Below are positions 61,291 to 64,000 of a DNA stretch of 64,000 nucleotides, in pieces (position 1 is the first letter of the stretch; every line of letters starts with the position of its first letter). The position numbers and the translations under genes are program-made. The DNA lies in contig NZ_JAODBU010000011.1 in NCBI RefSeq assembly GCF_025336545.1, positions 1-64,000 of the forward strand. The letters are read 5' to 3'. The notes beneath the pieces are model-generated. The model had not been told where the DNA came from. It did not search any database and was given only the letters and a program-made list of their open reading frames with translations. Source of the stretch: Eubacterium_U album. Lineage in GTDB: Bacteria > Bacillota > Clostridia > Lachnospirales > Lachnospiraceae.

Positions 61291-62394
61291 TTAAATAATA
61301 TAACAGGCTTCGCCATATTTTTCTTCCCAAATCCAATTGAAGTTGTCAAAATAATTTGTATTCGGGCAATCTTCGTGTAAATCTTCTGCTATTATCTGGA
61401 TTATATGGCGTAACTCTAATTTTTCTAAATATTTTTCAGGAATTGCTCTTGCTCCAAGATATGCACCAAGTATATTTCCTGTTACGGATGCTATTGCTCC
61501 GCTTTTACCGTCATTATTGACAGCAGCATGGATTGCTTTTTCAAAATCTTCTTCATACTTTAAACTAAAGTAAATTGCTGCTGCAAGTACTTCATCGGCA
61601 CTATTTCCTATACCGATTTCTGATACTGCTTCTTTATCATCTATATCGTCACCGGCTAAAGAAACAGCTCTGCTTAACCCTTCCATGACGCTTTCAACAT
61701 GTGGTTTATATCCACATAATCTTTTTACTGTGTTCATTGCATCTGACACAGCTTCTTTTAAAGTCATTTCCGTATATGTTACTTTATTTATTATATGAGC
61801 TAATATTGCAGCTGAAATATAAGCAGCATCATATCCATGTGTAGATGCAGCTACATTTGCAGCAAACACATCTATTTCTTCAATCTGCATATTTTCTTCT
61901 TTAAAATAAAGTCCCACAGGAGCGATTCTTGTAATAGCTCCAAAATCCATTCCTAACTTTTCAGGCTTTTCAACACTTCCAAAATCGCCTTTGAAAATAT
62001 CTATTCCTGATTCTAATGAATGTCTTCTACTATGCAAATTTTCTATATTATATAACCATGTTGTATGGCTTTCGTTAGTATTATCACTTTCCTGTGTTTT
62101 AACCCAATCTTTGTATGCCTGACATACTGTTGCAACATCTGGTCCCTCAGTACCTATTTTACAGGCTTTTGTCTTTCCTGATAAAATTCCATTTGCAGTA
62201 AATAACGACAACTGTGTTATATCTGATATTCCTGCTTTACCATTTTCATCTAATAAATATTCGCTAATACCATTTTCACCATGTTCTTTACGAATATCAT
62301 CAATGTTAAGATTCATAACCGGGTAACCAAGTGCATCACCTACAGCACCACCTAACATACAACCCCTTACCTTATCTAAAATAATAGGATTCAT
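61291..62394 (-). CDS. ADP-ribosylglycohydrolase-family protein with altered metal motifs
   Basis: The 367-residue protein follows the family plan: 'VRGCMLGGAVGDALGYPVM' at the start and 'ILGAYLGARAIPEKYLEKLE' near the end. The two metal sites are changed: the usual S-D-D-T-Q reads S-D-I-T-Q, and the C-terminal D-G-D-S-D reads D-G-K-S-G. The family removes ADP-ribose from proteins or small molecules; this copy may be catalytically inactive or have another role. The ATG at 62394 has GGAGGAGG upstream and is preferred over an in-frame start 33 bases earlier. Confidence 0.85.
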   Translation of the reverse strand: MNPIILDKVRGCMLGGAVGDALGYPVMNLNIDDIRKEHGENGISEYLLDENGKAGISDITQLSLFTANGILSGKTKACKIGTEGPDVATVCQAYKDWVKTQESDNTNESHTTWLYNIENLHSRRHSLESGIDIFKGDFGSVEKPEKLGMDFGAITRIAPVGLYFKEENMQIEEIDVFAANVAASTHGYDAAYISAAILAHIINKVTYTEMTLKEAVSDAMNTVKRLCGYKPHVESVMEGLSRAVSLAGDDIDDKEAVSEIGIGNSADEVLAAAIYFSLKYEEDFEKAIHAAVNNDGKSGAIASVTGNILGAYLGARAIPEKYLEKLELRHIIQIIAEDLHEDCPNTNYFDNFNWIWEEKYGEACYII

Positions 62395-62539
62395 TAATTT
62401 CCTCCTCCTTTTATCCTTTACGCACAACTATATTATCATTTCCAATTTTTCATTGTGCGATGTAACTATTCACGTTCTTACATATTTTCCATTATAATAC
62501 AAATATTCTATATACTCAAAACAATATTTTACTAATTTG

Positions 62540-63604
62540 TTAATTTTTTATTGCCCAACGCATTTTTGTTGATCTTGCACGCGGATTCATATTACATTCT
62601 TCTGCAGACGGTCTTATTACATCCTTTGCAATTTCTGAAAATATTCCCTGCTTATATAGGGCTTTAAATGCCTTCTTTACAAGTCTGTCTTCACCTGAAT
62701 GGAAAGTCAGAATCGCAACTCTTCCACCTGGTGCCATTGCATCCGGTAGTTTTTCAAGAAAATCATATAACACTTCAAATTCATTATTTACATCAATTCT
62801 TAAAGCCTGAAATGTTCTGGCACAGGACTTTTTCACTGCTTCTTTTCTTTCTTTCTGTGGAATAAAAGATAATGCCTCTTCTATTACATCTTTAAGCATA
62901 AGTGTTGTTGTTATTTTCTGTCCTTTTCGGTTCCTTTCCACTATAGCCTTTGCAATTTCAGCGGCATAAGGTTCGTCTGAGTTTTCAATAAACATCCCTT
63001 CAAGTTCATCTTCCCTGATATTTTCCAATCTTTGAGCTGCTGAAATTCCTTTATGCGGATTTAATCGTAAATCAAGCGGGCCATCATATTTATAAGTAAA
63101 TCCTCTCTCCGGATTGTCAATCTGCATAGATGATACACCTAAATCTGCCAATACAAAATCAAATGGGCCGTATTCTTTTGCCACTTCATCTATATTTGCA
63201 AAATTAGTATTAATAGCTGTAAATATATTGTCTCCAAATCCTTTGTCTGCTAATCTCTTTTTTGTTTTTTCTATTTCTATCGGATCTATATCTAATCCGT
63301 ATACATGACCATTTCCTTCAAGGCATTCGAGCATCTTTGATGTATGTCCACCATATCCTAGAGTTGCATCCAATCCTTTCTGCCCCGGCTTTATTTGTAA
63401 AAATTCTAATATTTCTTTTACACAAATAGATATATGCATACCTGCAGGAGTACTTCCCTTTCGTATTACTTTTTCTATTGTATCAGCATATTTTTCAGGC
63501 TGTTGTTCTTTATACTTTTCTGCATACGTTCTCGGGTGTGTTCCTTTATATCTTACCCTTCTTTTGTGAACTTTTTCTGTCTCAATATTTTGGTTGTTAT
63601 CCAT
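62540..63604 (-). CDS. rsmH: 16S rRNA (cytosine-1402-N4)-methyltransferase
   Basis: RsmH methylates C1402 in the ribosomal P site. The 354-residue protein has 'HISICVKEILEFL', 'GLDATLGYGGHTSKMLE', 'DFVLADLGVSSMQIDNPERG' and 'ILTFHSGEDRLVKKAF'. It has a basic N-terminal extension of about 50 residues before the usual family start. It is not followed by ftsL/pbp genes nor preceded by mraZ, so it is outside the division/wall cluster where it is normally found. AAAGGATT lies before the ATG. Confidence 0.95.
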   Translation of the reverse strand: MDNNQNIETEKVHKRRVRYKGTHPRTYAEKYKEQQPEKYADTIEKVIRKGSTPAGMHISICVKEILEFLQIKPGQKGLDATLGYGGHTSKMLECLEGNGHVYGLDIDPIEIEKTKKRLADKGFGDNIFTAINTNFANIDEVAKEYGPFDFVLADLGVSSMQIDNPERGFTYKYDGPLDLRLNPHKGISAAQRLENIREDELEGMFIENSDEPYAAEIAKAIVERNRKGQKITTTLMLKDVIEEALSFIPQKERKEAVKKSCARTFQALRIDVNNEFEVLYDFLEKLPDAMAPGGRVAILTFHSGEDRLVKKAFKALYKQGIFSEIAKDVIRPSAEECNMNPRARSTKMRWAIKN

Positions 63605-63757
63605 TATGCAATCCTTTCACTATTATATTTTAGGGGGTATTTAAAATATATATTTTTTACAGCTATGAAATGGTAGTTATTTGCACAAATTTTAATCACG
63701 TCACATTTATTTATAACTGCATACCGTTTTCTGTAAACTATATAGACATTTAATAGT

Positions 63758-64000
63758 CTATACTCTCTTTGAATCGTTAAATTCTAATAACATTTCTACC
63801 GAGTTTAACATACAATTCATCTGATATTCTACTGCAAAGCATATTTGCTCGAATTCAGGATATCTTATCCTTGCCTGTTGAATAAGAGGAATGACATGCT
63901 TATCTGTCTCATTAATGTACTTAACGAGTCTTTTTCTCGAAAATATTAAAGCCATTGTCGACACATTATTACACCTGTCAAACATCTTTGTTATCGTTGC
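63758..64000 (-). CDS. C-terminal part of an HD-domain (RelA/SpoT-like HD) protein, cut by the window edge
   Basis: The frame is open to the window edge (80 codons visible) and reads 'ATITKMFDRCNNVSTMAL', the D-R-x-x-N-x-x-T-M motif of the HD domain in GTP pyrophosphokinase/hydrolase-like proteins, then 'YINETDKHVIPLIQQARIRY'. The Met at 63985 is internal, not a start. The catalytic H..HD part would lie beyond the window. Confidence 0.65.
   Translation of the reverse strand, partial: ATITKMFDRCNNVSTMALIFSRKRLVKYINETDKHVIPLIQQARIRYPEFEQICFAVEYQMNCMLNSVEMLLEFNDSKRV

Overview
The window is a low-GC, mostly minus-strand chromosomal stretch from a Gram-positive anaerobe. The gene set (whiA/rapZ/murB/hprK/uvrC cluster, niaR-nadABC without salvage genes nearby, class III fructose bisphosphatase, GH25 and GH81 secreted enzymes, Thr-rich surface linkers, strong AGGAGG ribosome sites) fits a gut Clostridia of the Lachnospiraceae type. 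That placement is inferred from gene content; no rRNA or tRNA gene is visible.

Region 1 (1-6.6 kb) is a peptide-signalling locus. An AgrB-like peptidase, an AgrD-like pro-peptide and a secreted subtilase lie in one minus-strand operon, and an AgrA-like LytTR regulator and AgrC-like kinase are transcribed divergently. The AgrD pro-peptide has serine, not cysteine, at the ring position (predicted ring S-H-I-L-F) and no stop codon before the subtilase: both lie in one continuous reading frame, with a second ribosome-binding site inside the AgrD tail. This is the most unusual system in the window. A calcium-loop/leucine-rich lipoprotein follows downstream.

Region 2 (6.6-19.3 kb) is core genome: a Crh-like HPr (Glu15, Ser46), whiA, rapZ, murB, a ROK glucokinase, hprK, uvrC, a YkgJ protein, ftsH, and divergent pyrG.

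Region 3 (19.3-32.6 kb) is an accessory, partly decayed region. A diverged second copy of the pyrG 3' end at 24230-24502 bounds a 5.3 kb island (VanZ-like, broken DUF3267, Nudix, DUF4143 ATPase with phased upstream repeats, small DUF3006-like protein, methyltransferases). Next come a decayed IS1182-type element and a peptide-export locus: HlyD-like protein, C39-peptidase ABC exporter broken by one in-frame stop, DUF3267 membrane zincin, remnant response regulator, GHKL kinase. A degenerate copy of the DUF3267/kinase-promoter part sits inside the island, so the locus exists once intact and once as debris.

Region 4 (32.6-46.6 kb) is metabolic: niaR with nadABC behind a consensus promoter overlaid by four 12-bp repeats, fbp, pepD, a zinc-ribbon membrane protein, a DUF975 protein, two cell-surface glycosyltransferases, carD, a 51-residue EF-hand-like protein and metA.

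Region 5 (46.6-64 kb) holds a GH25 lysozyme, azlCD, fabH, two large secreted carbohydrate-active proteins (a beta-helix protein and a GH81 endo-beta-1,3-glucanase that share near-identical F5/8-type modules, suggesting joint use of beta-1,3-glucan), a patatin, HD proteins, an ADP-ribosylglycohydrolase homologue with altered metal motifs, and rsmH. Several dispersed intergenic repeats and one 179-bp long inverted repeat lie here.
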